5,911 nucleotides of DNA, from contig CALBBA010000139.1 in NCBI GenBank assembly GCA_937926755.1, forward strand, positions 1-5,911. Direction: 5' to 3'. This DNA comes from an uncultured Collinsella sp. (GTDB lineage Bacteria > Actinomycetota > Coriobacteriia > Coriobacteriales > Coriobacteriaceae). The stretch's first letter is position 1; each line of letters opens with the position of its first letter. The notes under the pieces are model-generated. The model did no database searches and was not told where the DNA came from. It worked only from the letters and a program-made list of their open reading frames with translations. A program made the translations under genes and the position numbers. Of this stretch, positions 1-5,801 are shown piece after piece.

Positions 1-657
1 CTTCTCGGCCGCAAGGTCCTTATCGATGCCGGCGGCAGCGCCCTTAAGGTGGTTGCCCTGGGCCTTGGTGACGGGAATGCCACCGCCGCCGCAGGAGATC
101 ACCACATGGTTGGACTCGACGAGCGACTTAATGGTGTCGAGCTCGACGATGTTCACGGGCTTGGGCGAGGCAACCACGCGACGGAAGCCCTGCTTCTCGT
201 CGTGGATGAACTGATAGCCGCGATCGGCCTCCAGCTCCTTGGCCTCGGCCTCGCTCATCCACGGACCGATCGGCTTGACCGGGTCGGCAAAGGCCGGATC
301 GTCCGCCGCAACCTCGACCTGGGTGAGCACGGTGGCGACACCCTTGTCGATATTGCGGTCGAGCATTTCCTCGCGCAGCGCATTTTGCAGGTCATAGCCA
401 ATGTAGCCCTGGCTCATGGCGCCGCAAACGGACAAGGGGCAGGGAACGTACTTCTGAGGATTAGAGCGCGTGAGCTCAGCCATCGCGTTGGCGATCATGC
501 CCACCTGGGGACCGTTGCCATGCACGACGACGACCTCGTTGCCCTCCTCGATCAGGTCGACGATAGCCTTGGAAGTCGTCTTGACGGCCTCCATCTGCTC
601 GGGAAGGTTGGCGCCGAGGGCGTTTCCGCCCAGGGCGACAACGATACGCTTAGCCAT
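1..657 (-). CDS. arcC: Carbamate kinase, N-terminal ~219 residues (C-terminus beyond the left edge)
   Basis: Carbamate kinase makes ATP from carbamoyl phosphate and ADP, leaving carbamate that decays to CO2 and ammonia; it acts in the cytoplasm. Visible amino-acid-kinase motifs are the N-terminal glycine loop ALGGNA (residues 8-13), HGNGPQVG (46-53), KPIGPW (128-133, holding the conserved lysine of the family) and IDKDLA (211-216). The family is usually about 310 residues, so roughly 70% is present and the frame is open to base 1. The ATG at 657 lies 14 bp after the ygeW stop, with only a weak Shine-Dalgarno (TGAGAA just before the ATG), which suggests translational coupling to ygeW in one operon. 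Next to YgeW rather than an ornithine carbamoyltransferase, it probably recovers ATP from carbamoyl phosphate made by YgeW, like YqeA in the E. coli locus. Family assignment is secure; the metabolic partner is inferred. Confidence 0.95.
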   Translation of the reverse strand, partial: MAKRIVVALGGNALGANLPEQMEAVKTTSKAIVDLIEEGNEVVVVHGNGPQVGMIANAMAELTRSNPQKYVPCPLSVCGAMSQGYIGYDLQNALREEMLDRNIDKGVATVLTQVEVAADDPAFADPVKPIGPWMSEAEAKELEADRGYQFIHDEKQGFRRVVASPKPVNIVELDTIKSLVESNHVVISCGGGGIPVTKAQGNHLKGAAAGIDKDLAAEK

Positions 658-671
658 TTCTCAGCCCGGCT

Positions 672-1874
672 TTAGGCCTGGAACCAACGGGCGGTGTTGC
701 GCTCGTCGAGGGCCTTGAGGGTAGCGGCGGGATCGGCAACCTTCTGCAGGAACATCATGGCTGCGATGGCATACGGCTTGTAGCTGGCCTCCTTGTACAT
801 GCCCACGCGGTGCATGTCAAAGACGTCGGCGTTGACCTCGCCGTGCTCGCAAGAGACACCGGAGATGTCGGCGGGCAGCGGGTGCATAAAGATGGTGTCC
901 TGGCCGCTGGCAGTCTTCTCCATGAGCTCGGTCGTGGAGCACCAGTCCTGATGGGTGGCGTTCTGGGCGAGCAGCTCCTTCTCGAGCGCTGCGATGCCGG
1001 CGTCGTCGCCCTCGGCGTACAGGTTGGTGCGCTTCTCCATGGCGGCAAACGGAGCCCCGCTCTTGCGGATCACGATGTCGGCGCCCTCGAAGGCTTCGGC
1101 CATGGTGTTGACCTGCTTAAAGGTGGTGCCGGACTCGGCGGCATAGCCCTTGGCGCGCTCGACGACCTCGGGCATGAGGTCGTAGCCCTCGGGGTGAGCC
1201 AGGGTGACGTCCATGCCAAAGCGGGGCAGCAGGCTGATCAGCGACTGCGGGCAGGACAGCGGCTTGCCGTAAGAGGGCGAATAGGCCCAGGTGACGGCAA
1301 CCTTCTTGCCCTTGAGGTTCTCAAGGCCGCCAAACTCGTTGATGAGGTAGAGCATGTCGGCAGAGGACTGCGTGGGGTGGTCGGAATCGGACTGCAGGGA
1401 GATGAGCGTGGGGCGGTGATCCAGGACGCCGTCCTCGTAAGCCTGCTGGACAGACTCGGAGACCTCGGCCATGTAGGCGTCGCCCTTGCCGATGTACATG
1501 TCGTCGCGGATGCCGATGACGTCGGCCATGAAGGAGATCATGGTAGCGGTCTCGCGGACGGTCTCGCCGTGGGCGATCTGGGACTTCTTCTCGTCCAGGT
1601 CCTGCAGCTCAAGGCCGAGCAGGTTGGCGGCCTTAGAGAAGGAGAAGCGCGTACGGGTGGAGTTGTCGCGGAACAGGGAGACGGCCAGGCCCGAGTCGAA
1701 GATCTTGGGAGAGACGTTGTTCTCACGCAGCTCGCGCAGGGCGTCGGCGACGATGTAGAGAGCCTTGAGCTCATCGGTGGTCTTGTCCCAGGTGTGCAGG
1801 AAATCGCTGCCGTACATACCCTTAAAATCGAGGCCGTTCAGCCGCTCGACGAGCTCGGTAAACTTAGCGTCCAT
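672..1874 (-). CDS. ygeW: Knotted carbamoyltransferase YgeW
   Basis: A 400-residue member of the aspartate/ornithine carbamoyltransferase superfamily, YgeW type. The carbamoyl-phosphate site is visible as STRTR (residues 72-76), HPTQ (166-169) and HPLP (331-334). The second domain starts near LKGKKVAVTWAYSPS (187-201), a stretch typical of YgeW rather than of ornithine or aspartate enzymes, and the DxxxSMG ornithine-binding signature of OTC is absent. YgeW proteins form a deep trefoil knot and their acceptor is not ornithine or aspartate; in the purine-degradation model they release carbamoyl phosphate from a ureido-diaminopropionate-type intermediate. The frame stays open upstream to about 2060, but the ATG at 1874 is chosen because AAAGGA precedes it by about 8 bp and similarity begins there. 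Upstream is a 201-bp gap after ygeY; carbamate kinase follows after 14 bp. Family call strong, exact substrate inferred. Confidence 0.93.
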   Translation of the reverse strand: MDAKFTELVERLNGLDFKGMYGSDFLHTWDKTTDELKALYIVADALRELRENNVSPKIFDSGLAVSLFRDNSTRTRFSFSKAANLLGLELQDLDEKKSQIAHGETVRETATMISFMADVIGIRDDMYIGKGDAYMAEVSESVQQAYEDGVLDHRPTLISLQSDSDHPTQSSADMLYLINEFGGLENLKGKKVAVTWAYSPSYGKPLSCPQSLISLLPRFGMDVTLAHPEGYDLMPEVVERAKGYAAESGTTFKQVNTMAEAFEGADIVIRKSGAPFAAMEKRTNLYAEGDDAGIAALEKELLAQNATHQDWCSTTELMEKTASGQDTIFMHPLPADISGVSCEHGEVNADVFDMHRVGMYKEASYKPYAIAAMMFLQKVADPAATLKALDERNTARWFQA

Positions 1875-1917
1875 GGAAATGTCCTTTCTAAAGATGAAAC
1901 GATCGCAATGAGTAGAT

Positions 1918-1957
1918 GTGCTCCGGCATGCGCGTGTGGCTAGAACATGCAGAGCAC
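1918..1957 (-). promoter_or_regulatory. Two-part stem-loop in the ygeW leader
   Basis: An outer 6-bp stem (GTGCTC 1918-1923 with GAGCAC 1952-1957) and an inner 5-bp stem (GCATG 1926-1930 with CATGC 1946-1950) enclose a 15-nt loop, with a small internal loop of 2 and 1 bases between them. It lies 43 bp upstream of the ygeW start codon. No T-tract follows on the transcribed strand, so it is not a classical terminator. It could protect the processed 5' end of a ygeW-arcC mRNA or tune ygeW translation; that role is inference. Confidence 0.4.
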
Positions 1958-1992
1958 CATGACGAGGACCCGCCACCGTTGAGGAAGCATGG

Positions 1993-2020
1993 GAGATAAC
2001 GACCGCGGGCCCCAAGTCAA
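1993..2020 (-). promoter_or_regulatory. Weak possible promoter for ygeW-arcC
   Basis: On the minus strand TTGACT (2015-2020) resembles a -35 box and is followed, after 16 bp, by TATCTC (1993-1998), a poor -10 with three of six consensus matches. It would give a transcript with a ~110-nt leader before ygeW. The unusually large 201-bp ygeY-ygeW gap makes a secondary promoter plausible, but the -10 is weak and it may be chance. Confidence 0.2.
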
Positions 2021-2028
2021 CAGGAGGC

Positions 2029-2053
2029 GCCGGGGGCATAAACTGTCCCCGGC
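2029..2053. repeat. REP-like GC-rich hairpin between ygeY and ygeW
   Basis: GCCGGGG (2029-2035) and CCCCGGC (2047-2053) form a perfect 7-bp inverted repeat around an 11-nt loop, 23 bp past the ygeY stop. Read on the minus strand it is of the form GGGGACAG...CCCC, similar in style to the short extragenic palindromes common between genes in GC-rich genomes. There is no T-tract after either arm, so it is not an obvious intrinsic terminator. Only one copy is in the window, so repeat status is unproven; it could equally be an operon-internal stabiliser or a weak terminator of the dpaL-ygeY message. Confidence 0.45.
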
Positions 2054-2075
2054 TCAACAAAATCGAGGAATGGGA

Positions 2076-3461
2076 CTAGTCGATCTTGTTGTTGGTCAGA
2101 CCGGCGCGGAACACGGTGGCGTCGCCATCGGCCTGGCTCGGATCGTAGAGGTTCAGGGCAGCCACATACATGGCGGCAGCGGTGACCAGGTCGTCCTTGT
2201 AGGTGACCTCGTTGGGAGCATGAGCCTGAGACTCGGCACCCGGGCCAAAGCCCACGCAGGGGATGCCGTAGCGGCCCTGGATGGAAACGCAGTTCGTGGA
2301 GAAGGTCCACTTGTCGCACAGCGGGCGACCGGTGCGCTTGTCCATGCTGGGCTCGCAGCCGATGCGCTCGTCACCAAACATGGCCTTGTGGGCGTCGACG
2401 AGGGCCTTGACGTGCGGAGCGGTCTCCTTGTTGATCCACGTGGGGAAGTAAGCCTCGGTCTCGTAGACCTCGCCGGTCCAGGACGGACGGTCGTACATGT
2501 ACATGGAGACCTTCACGTCGTCGCCGTACTTCTTGGCGGCCGGCAGGTTGCGGATCTCGTCCAGGCAGGACTCCCAGGTCTCACCGGCGGTCATACGACG
2601 GTCGATGGAGATGGCGCAGGAGTCAGCGACAGCGCAACGGCTGGGGCTGGTGTAGAAGATCTGGCTGACGGTGCAGGTGCCGCGGCCCAGGAAGCGGGCA
2701 TCCTCGAAGTGCTCGGGGTTGTACTTGGGGTCGAGCATCTTGACGAGACCCTTGATGTCGGTCGACTCGTCGCAGCCGTTGTTGTTGAGGGCGCGGACGT
2801 CGGCGATGATGTCGGCCATCTTGTAAATGGCGTTGTCGCCGCGGTCGGGAGCGGAGCCGTGGCAGGAGGTGCCGTGAACGTCGACGCGGATCTCCATGCG
2901 GCCGCGGTGACCGCGGTAGATGCCGCCGTCGGTGGGCTCGGTGGAAATGACGAACTCGGGCTTAATGCCGTCCTTGTTGTAAATGTACTGCCAGCACATG
3001 CCGTCGCAGTCCTCTTCCTGGACGGTGCCGACGACCATGATCTTGTAGCCCTCGGGGATGAGGCCCATGTCCTTCATCATCTTGGCAGCGTAGGTAGCAG
3101 AAGCCATGCCACCCTCCTGGTCGGAGCCGCCGCGGCCGTAGATGATCTCGTCGGTCTCGTAGCCCTCATAGGGATCGGCATCCCAGTTCTCGATGTTGCC
3201 GATGCCGACGGTGTCGATATGAGAGTCGATGGCGATGATCTTGTCGCCCTCGCCCATAAAGCCCATAACATTGCCCAGGCCGTCGACCTTGACCTCGTCA
3301 TAGCCAAGGCTCTCCATCTCGGCCTTGATGCAAGCGACAACCTCACCCTCCTCGCAGGACTCAGAGGGATGGGAGATCATAGCGCGGAGGAAGCGAGTCA
3401 TATCAGCACGATGGGACTCAGCAGCAGCCTTGATAGCGTCGAAATCGAGTTCTTTAGCCAT
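2076..3461 (-). CDS. ygeY: YgeY-family M20 metallohydrolase (selenium-metabolism-linked hydrolase family)
   Basis: A 461-residue cytoplasmic M20/ArgE/DapE-type amidohydrolase. The two-metal site is readable in order: SHIDT (residues 80-84, ligand H81 and D83), GGSDQEGG (111-118, bridging D114), QEED (148-151, catalytic glutamate and metal ligand E149/E150), STEP (173-176, E175) and SQAHAPNE (411-418, H414). The lid/dimerisation domain is marked by HGTSCHGSAPDRGDNAI (197-212 region). This set, especially IYGRGGSDQEGG and STEPTDGGIYRGHRGRMEI, is typical of YgeY rather than of DapE or ArgE. It carries no in-frame TGA, so no selenocysteine; 'selenium-linked' is only a family name. It is longer than E. 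coli YgeY (about 400 residues) and has a ~25-residue tail after the last helix. The ATG at 3461 has GAAAGG upstream at about 9 bp. It likely hydrolyses an amide/ureido intermediate feeding YgeW and DpaL; the true substrate is inferred from context. Confidence 0.93.
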   Translation of the reverse strand: MAKELDFDAIKAAAESHRADMTRFLRAMISHPSESCEEGEVVACIKAEMESLGYDEVKVDGLGNVMGFMGEGDKIIAIDSHIDTVGIGNIENWDADPYEGYETDEIIYGRGGSDQEGGMASATYAAKMMKDMGLIPEGYKIMVVGTVQEEDCDGMCWQYIYNKDGIKPEFVISTEPTDGGIYRGHRGRMEIRVDVHGTSCHGSAPDRGDNAIYKMADIIADVRALNNNGCDESTDIKGLVKMLDPKYNPEHFEDARFLGRGTCTVSQIFYTSPSRCAVADSCAISIDRRMTAGETWESCLDEIRNLPAAKKYGDDVKVSMYMYDRPSWTGEVYETEAYFPTWINKETAPHVKALVDAHKAMFGDERIGCEPSMDKRTGRPLCDKWTFSTNCVSIQGRYGIPCVGFGPGAESQAHAPNEVTYKDDLVTAAAMYVAALNLYDPSQADGDATVFRAGLTNNKID

Positions 3462-3501
3462 TGTTCATAACCTTTCAAACGAAGGAATCTACCTGTGGGG
3501 T

Positions 3502-3528
3502 GGCGGAGCGATACCTATTTACTCCGCC
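3502..3528 (-). promoter_or_regulatory. Intercistronic stem-loop between dpaL and ygeY
   Basis: GGCGGAG (3502-3508) and CTCCGCC (3522-3528) form a perfect 7-bp GC-rich stem around a 13-nt AT-rich loop; in RNA from the minus strand an extra U-G pair can extend it. It begins 5 bp after the dpaL stop and ends about 40 bp before the ygeY start. No T-run follows on the transcribed strand, so full termination is unlikely. By analogy with other operons it may stabilise the 3' end of a dpaL segment and set a higher dpaL level than ygeY. Confidence 0.5.
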
Positions 3529-3533
3529 CAGTA

Positions 3534-4748
3534 TTAGCAAGTGGGATATTCGCCTTCCCAGACGATGCGACGGTACTGATCCGGATCCGTGTCGCCCTCG
3601 GTGGAGAAACAGAGCACGGAGCTCGTCTTGTCCAGGCCGATGAGCTCCTTGAGCTCGGCGTACTCGGGATCGAGCATGAGGGTCTCGACCAGGCCGGTGG
3701 TCACCGCGCCGGACTCGCCGGAGATAACGCGCGGGTCACCCTTTTCGGGAGCGCCCAGGGTGCGCATGCCACGAGCGGTGACCCAGTCGGGGCAGGACAC
3801 GAAGGCAGTGGTGTGGTTGCGCAGGATATCCCAGCCCAGGATGTTGGGCTCGCCGCAGCACAGGCCCGCCATGATGGAGGGCATGTCGCCGTCCACGATG
3901 CGCGGATCGCCGTCGCCGGCGGCAGCGCCCTTGTACAGGCAGGCGGCAGGCGCGCACTCGACCACAACGAAGGTGGGCGGGTTATCGGGATACAGGTTGG
4001 TGAAGTAGCCCACCACGGCGCCGGCCAGCGAGCCCACGCCAGCCTGGACAAAGACGTGCGTCGGGCGGTTGATGGCCATCTCGCGCAGCTGCTCGGCAGC
4101 CTCGGAAGCCATGGTGCCGTAGCCCTCCATGATCCAAGACGGAATCTTCTCGTAGCCCTCCCAGGCGGTGTCCTGAACGATGACGCCGCGCTCGCAGGCA
4201 TCGGCCTCGGCGGCGGCCATGCGCACGCACTCGTCGTAGTTGACCTCTTCGATGGTCACCGTGGCGCCCTCGGCGGCGATGTTATCGAAGCGGGGCTTGG
4301 TGGAACCCTTGGGCATGTGCACGACGGCCTTCTGGCCCAGCTTGTTGGCAGCCCATGCCACGCCGCGGCCATGGTTGCCGTCGGTGGCGGTAAAGAAGGT
4401 AGCCTGGCCAAAGTCCTTGGCAAGCTGATCGGAGGTCAGGTAATCGAAGGTGCACTCGGCAACGTCCTTGCCGGTCTCGCCGGCAATGTAATTGGCCATG
4501 GCAAACGAACCGCCCAGAACCTTAAAGGCGTTGAGGCCGAAGCGATAGCTCTCGTCCTTAACGCACAGGTTGGACAGGCCCAGGCGCGCGGCCTGGCCGT
4601 CCAGGCGGGCAAGCGGAGTGACGGTGTACTGGGGGAACGACTGGTGGAAGGCGCGGGCCTTCTTCACGTGGTCGAGGCTCATGATTCCCAAGTGCTTGTC
4701 ATCGCTCTTGGGCATCGTGTTGCCCGCCCACTGGATCTTATCGGCCAT
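3534..4748 (-). CDS. dpaL: Diaminopropionate ammonia-lyase (YgeX/DpaL)
   Basis: A 404-residue fold-type II PLP enzyme that splits 2,3-diaminopropionate into pyruvate and two ammonia (EC 4.3.1.15) in the cytoplasm; length matches the family (about 400). The PLP-binding lysine is K76 in RFGLNAFKVLGG. ATDGNHGRGVAW (121-132) and VQDTAWEGY (191-199) carry D123 and D193, which match the two catalytic aspartates of the E. coli enzyme (D120 and D189), and QAGVGSLAGA (235-244) is the glycine-rich loop that holds the PLP phosphate. GESGAVT (344-350) is a further family block. The ATG at 4748 is preceded by an excellent AAGGAG about 8 bp upstream, the best ribosome site in the cluster. It is the first gene of the minus-strand operon, directly downstream of the divergent control region. 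Serine/threonine dehydratase is the nearest alternative, but the DNG/QDT aspartate pair supports DpaL. Confidence 0.96.
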   Translation of the reverse strand: MADKIQWAGNTMPKSDDKHLGIMSLDHVKKARAFHQSFPQYTVTPLARLDGQAARLGLSNLCVKDESYRFGLNAFKVLGGSFAMANYIAGETGKDVAECTFDYLTSDQLAKDFGQATFFTATDGNHGRGVAWAANKLGQKAVVHMPKGSTKPRFDNIAAEGATVTIEEVNYDECVRMAAAEADACERGVIVQDTAWEGYEKIPSWIMEGYGTMASEAAEQLREMAINRPTHVFVQAGVGSLAGAVVGYFTNLYPDNPPTFVVVECAPAACLYKGAAAGDGDPRIVDGDMPSIMAGLCCGEPNILGWDILRNHTTAFVSCPDWVTARGMRTLGAPEKGDPRVISGESGAVTTGLVETLMLDPEYAELKELIGLDKTSSVLCFSTEGDTDPDQYRRIVWEGEYPTC

Positions 4749-4840
4749 ACGGTGAACTCCTTAAGTTCTCTCTTGCCGGCCCCCGCATACGCGTTTCAGC
4801 CCATTCCCATTCATGCGACTGAACTTTTATGTGGATGCCA

Positions 4841-4855
4841 AACAAAAAGTTTGTT
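4841..4855. promoter_or_regulatory. Candidate operator, copy 1 (AACAAA-AAG-TTTGTT)
   Basis: A perfect 6-bp inverted repeat with a 3-bp centre, lying 93 bp upstream of the dpaL start codon. On the minus strand it reads CTAACAAA-CTT-TTTGTT, sharing every arm base and the CT flank with the second copy. The size and symmetry fit a dimeric HTH protein; the adjacent PAS-HTH regulator is the natural candidate, but binding is inferred. Confidence 0.6.
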
Positions 4856-4891
4856 AGCAATGTTCTATCACACTTTTTGATTGGTAAACCT

Positions 4892-4906
4892 AACAAATTG
4901 TTTGTT
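4892..4906. promoter_or_regulatory. Candidate operator, copy 2 (AACAAA-TTG-TTTGTT)
   Basis: A second perfect 6-bp inverted repeat with a 3-bp centre, 120 bp upstream of the regulator start codon. Its centre lies 51 bp from that of copy 1, close to five helical turns, so dimers on both sites would sit on about the same DNA face. Shared with copy 1 in opposite orientation: CTAACAAA-N3-TTTGTT. This favours cooperative binding or a small loop; that is inference. Confidence 0.6.
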
Positions 4907-5025
4907 GCCGTAATCGGTACCTTTTCGCCGACGAACGGTTACATAACGCAGCGACGCTTTCGTTATTTGCGAACAAGTGGGGTTTATGGCACAGTGAGCC
5001 CAAACTAATTTTTAGGAAGGCACCC

Positions 5026-5679
5026 ATGACCCCCGCACAGATTGAGTTTTACAAGCGCCTTGCACACGGCTTGACGCTCCAATTTGGTCCCAACTGCGAA
5101 GTCGTCGTCCACGACCTGGAGACCGAGGACGTGGACCACTCCATCGTAGTGATCGAAAACGGCCACGTCAGCGGGCGCAAACTGGGAGACGGCCCCAGCC
5201 ATATTGTGCTTGAGTCCATGCACGAGGACACCGCCGACGTGCACGCCCGCGAGCCATACCTCACCAAAACCGCTGATGGCAAGCTGCTCAAGTCCTCGAC
5301 CATCTTTATCCGCAACGACGAGGGCAAGCCCGTCGGCATTTTGGGTATTAACTTTGACATTACGCTCATGAAGGCATTTGAGCGCTCGCTCGATGCCTTT
5401 ACCGGCACCGGCAGCACGGGCTACACCGAGCCCGAGCCCATTACCAAAAACATCGGCGATCTGCTCGAAGACCTGCTGCGCGAGTGCGAACAGTTTGTGG
5501 GCAAGCCCGCGGCGCTCATGACCAAAGACGAGCGCATCCGCGCCATTGGCTACCTCGACCGTCGCGGCGCCTTCCTCATCTCCAAGTCGAGCGAACGCGC
5601 CTGCGAGTTCTTTGGCATCTCTAAGTACAGCTTCTATAGCTACCTCAACGAGGCAAAGGCTGCCGCCGGCGACAAATAG
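5026..5679 (+). CDS. YheO/DauR-type transcriptional regulator (PAS-like plus HTH)
   Basis: A 217-residue predicted DNA-binding regulator. Residues about 5-118 match the YheO-like PAS domain: CEVVVHDLE (24-32), HSIVVIENGHVSGRKLGD (38-55), and KSSTIFIRNDEGKPVGILGINFDIT (89-113). A linker (about 120-140) rich in Gly, Thr and Pro follows. The C-terminal domain (about 143-212) matches the HTH_22 type, with KDERIRAIGYLDRRGAFLISKSSERACEF ahead of the recognition helix FGISKYSFYSYL (196-207). Members such as DauR of Pseudomonas control amino acid catabolism by sensing a small ligand. Start ATG 5026 has AGGAAGG at 5014-5020. Divergent placement from dpaL and the paired dyads between them suggest it controls the dpaL-ygeY-ygeW-arcC operon and itself, with a pathway compound such as diaminopropionate as possible effector. 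Family is confident; target and effector are inferred. Confidence 0.92.
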   Translation: MTPAQIEFYKRLAHGLTLQFGPNCEVVVHDLETEDVDHSIVVIENGHVSGRKLGDGPSHIVLESMHEDTADVHAREPYLTKTADGKLLKSSTIFIRNDEGKPVGILGINFDITLMKAFERSLDAFTGTGSTGYTEPEPITKNIGDLLEDLLRECEQFVGKPAALMTKDERIRAIGYLDRRGAFLISKSSERACEFFGISKYSFYSYLNEAKAAAGDK

Positions 5680-5690
5680 TCAGCGCGCCT

Positions 5691-5712
5691 GCGCCCCTCC
5701 CCTTTTGGGCGC
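5691..5712 (+). terminator. Weak hairpin after the regulator gene, possible terminator
   Basis: GCGCCC (5691-5696) pairs with GGGCGC (5707-5712) around a 10-nt loop, 11 bp past the regulator stop. An overlapping alternative pairs CGCGCC (5684-5689) with GGCGCG (5708-5713). The T-run TTTT is inside the loop, not after the stem, so this is not a standard intrinsic terminator. It is the only terminator-like structure before the next gene. Confidence 0.3.
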
Positions 5713-5760
5713 GAGTTCTGGAATGCACGAATCCGAGAGTCGGCCGCAAGGCAAGTTCCA

Positions 5761-5766
5761 TATAAT
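5761..5766 (+). promoter_or_regulatory. Possible -10 box (TATAAT) for the gene at the right edge
   Basis: An exact TATAAT lies 36 bp upstream of the start at 5802, at a sensible distance for a short leader. No recognisable -35 hexamer lies 16-18 bp upstream and there is no TGn extension, so only the -10 element supports it. It does suggest that the right-edge gene is transcribed separately from the regulator. Confidence 0.35.
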
Positions 5767-5801
5767 CGATGAATGCGAGTATTTCGAAAGGATGGAACAA
5801 G

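Larger units (their letters stand above)
4749..5025. promoter_or_regulatory. Divergent control region between dpaL and the PAS-HTH regulator gene
   Basis: 277 bp without a gene, clearly richer in A+T than the flanking coding DNA, particularly from about 4820 to 5015. It must hold the promoters for the leftward dpaL operon and the rightward regulator. Two AACAAA-N3-TTTGTT dyads lie in its middle. I could not find a convincing paired -35/-10 for either direction: CATAAA on the minus strand near 4830 and TTACAT...GTTATT (17-bp spacing) on the plus strand near 4939-4967 are weak candidates only. Ribosome sites are clear at both ends: AAGGAG for dpaL, AGGAAGG (5014-5020) for the regulator. Confidence 0.75.

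Noticed and set aside
49..675. 208-residue open frame on the plus strand, opposite the carbamate kinase gene
   Set aside because: Antisense of a clear carbamate kinase reading frame; composition is that of a shadow frame.
810..1943. 377-residue open frame on the plus strand, opposite ygeW
   Set aside because: Antisense shadow caused by high GC at third codon positions; no family features.
1875..2060. N-terminal extension of ygeW by 62 residues from an upstream in-frame ATG
   Set aside because: The extension has no similarity to carbamoyltransferases, crosses the hairpins, and the ATG at 1874 has a good ribosome site.
3458..3468. ATG just ahead of the ygeY start opening a four-codon frame that overlaps it
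   Set aside because: The frame is four codons long and has no separate ribosome site; the spacing to GAAAGG favours the 3461 start. Probably chance.
1989..3470. 493-residue open frame on the plus strand, opposite ygeY
   Set aside because: It mirrors ygeY on the other strand and is rich in Val, Gly, Ala, Asp and Leu with no recognisable domain, as expected for the antisense of a GC-rich gene. ygeY has full M20 motifs.
3495..4880. 461-residue open frame on the plus strand, opposite dpaL
   Set aside because: Antisense shadow of dpaL with a low-information composition and no motif; dpaL has a complete set of catalytic residues and a strong ribosome site.
4855..4880. CRP-like half-site (TATCACA) in the divergent region
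   Set aside because: Only one half matches TCACA; the opposite half ATTGC differs from TGTGA, so it is not a convincing CRP/GlxR site.
4985..5003. TGGCAC resembling the -24 element of a sigma-54 promoter
   Set aside because: The required GC-containing -12 element is missing at the right distance, and sigma-54 is not expected in this group.
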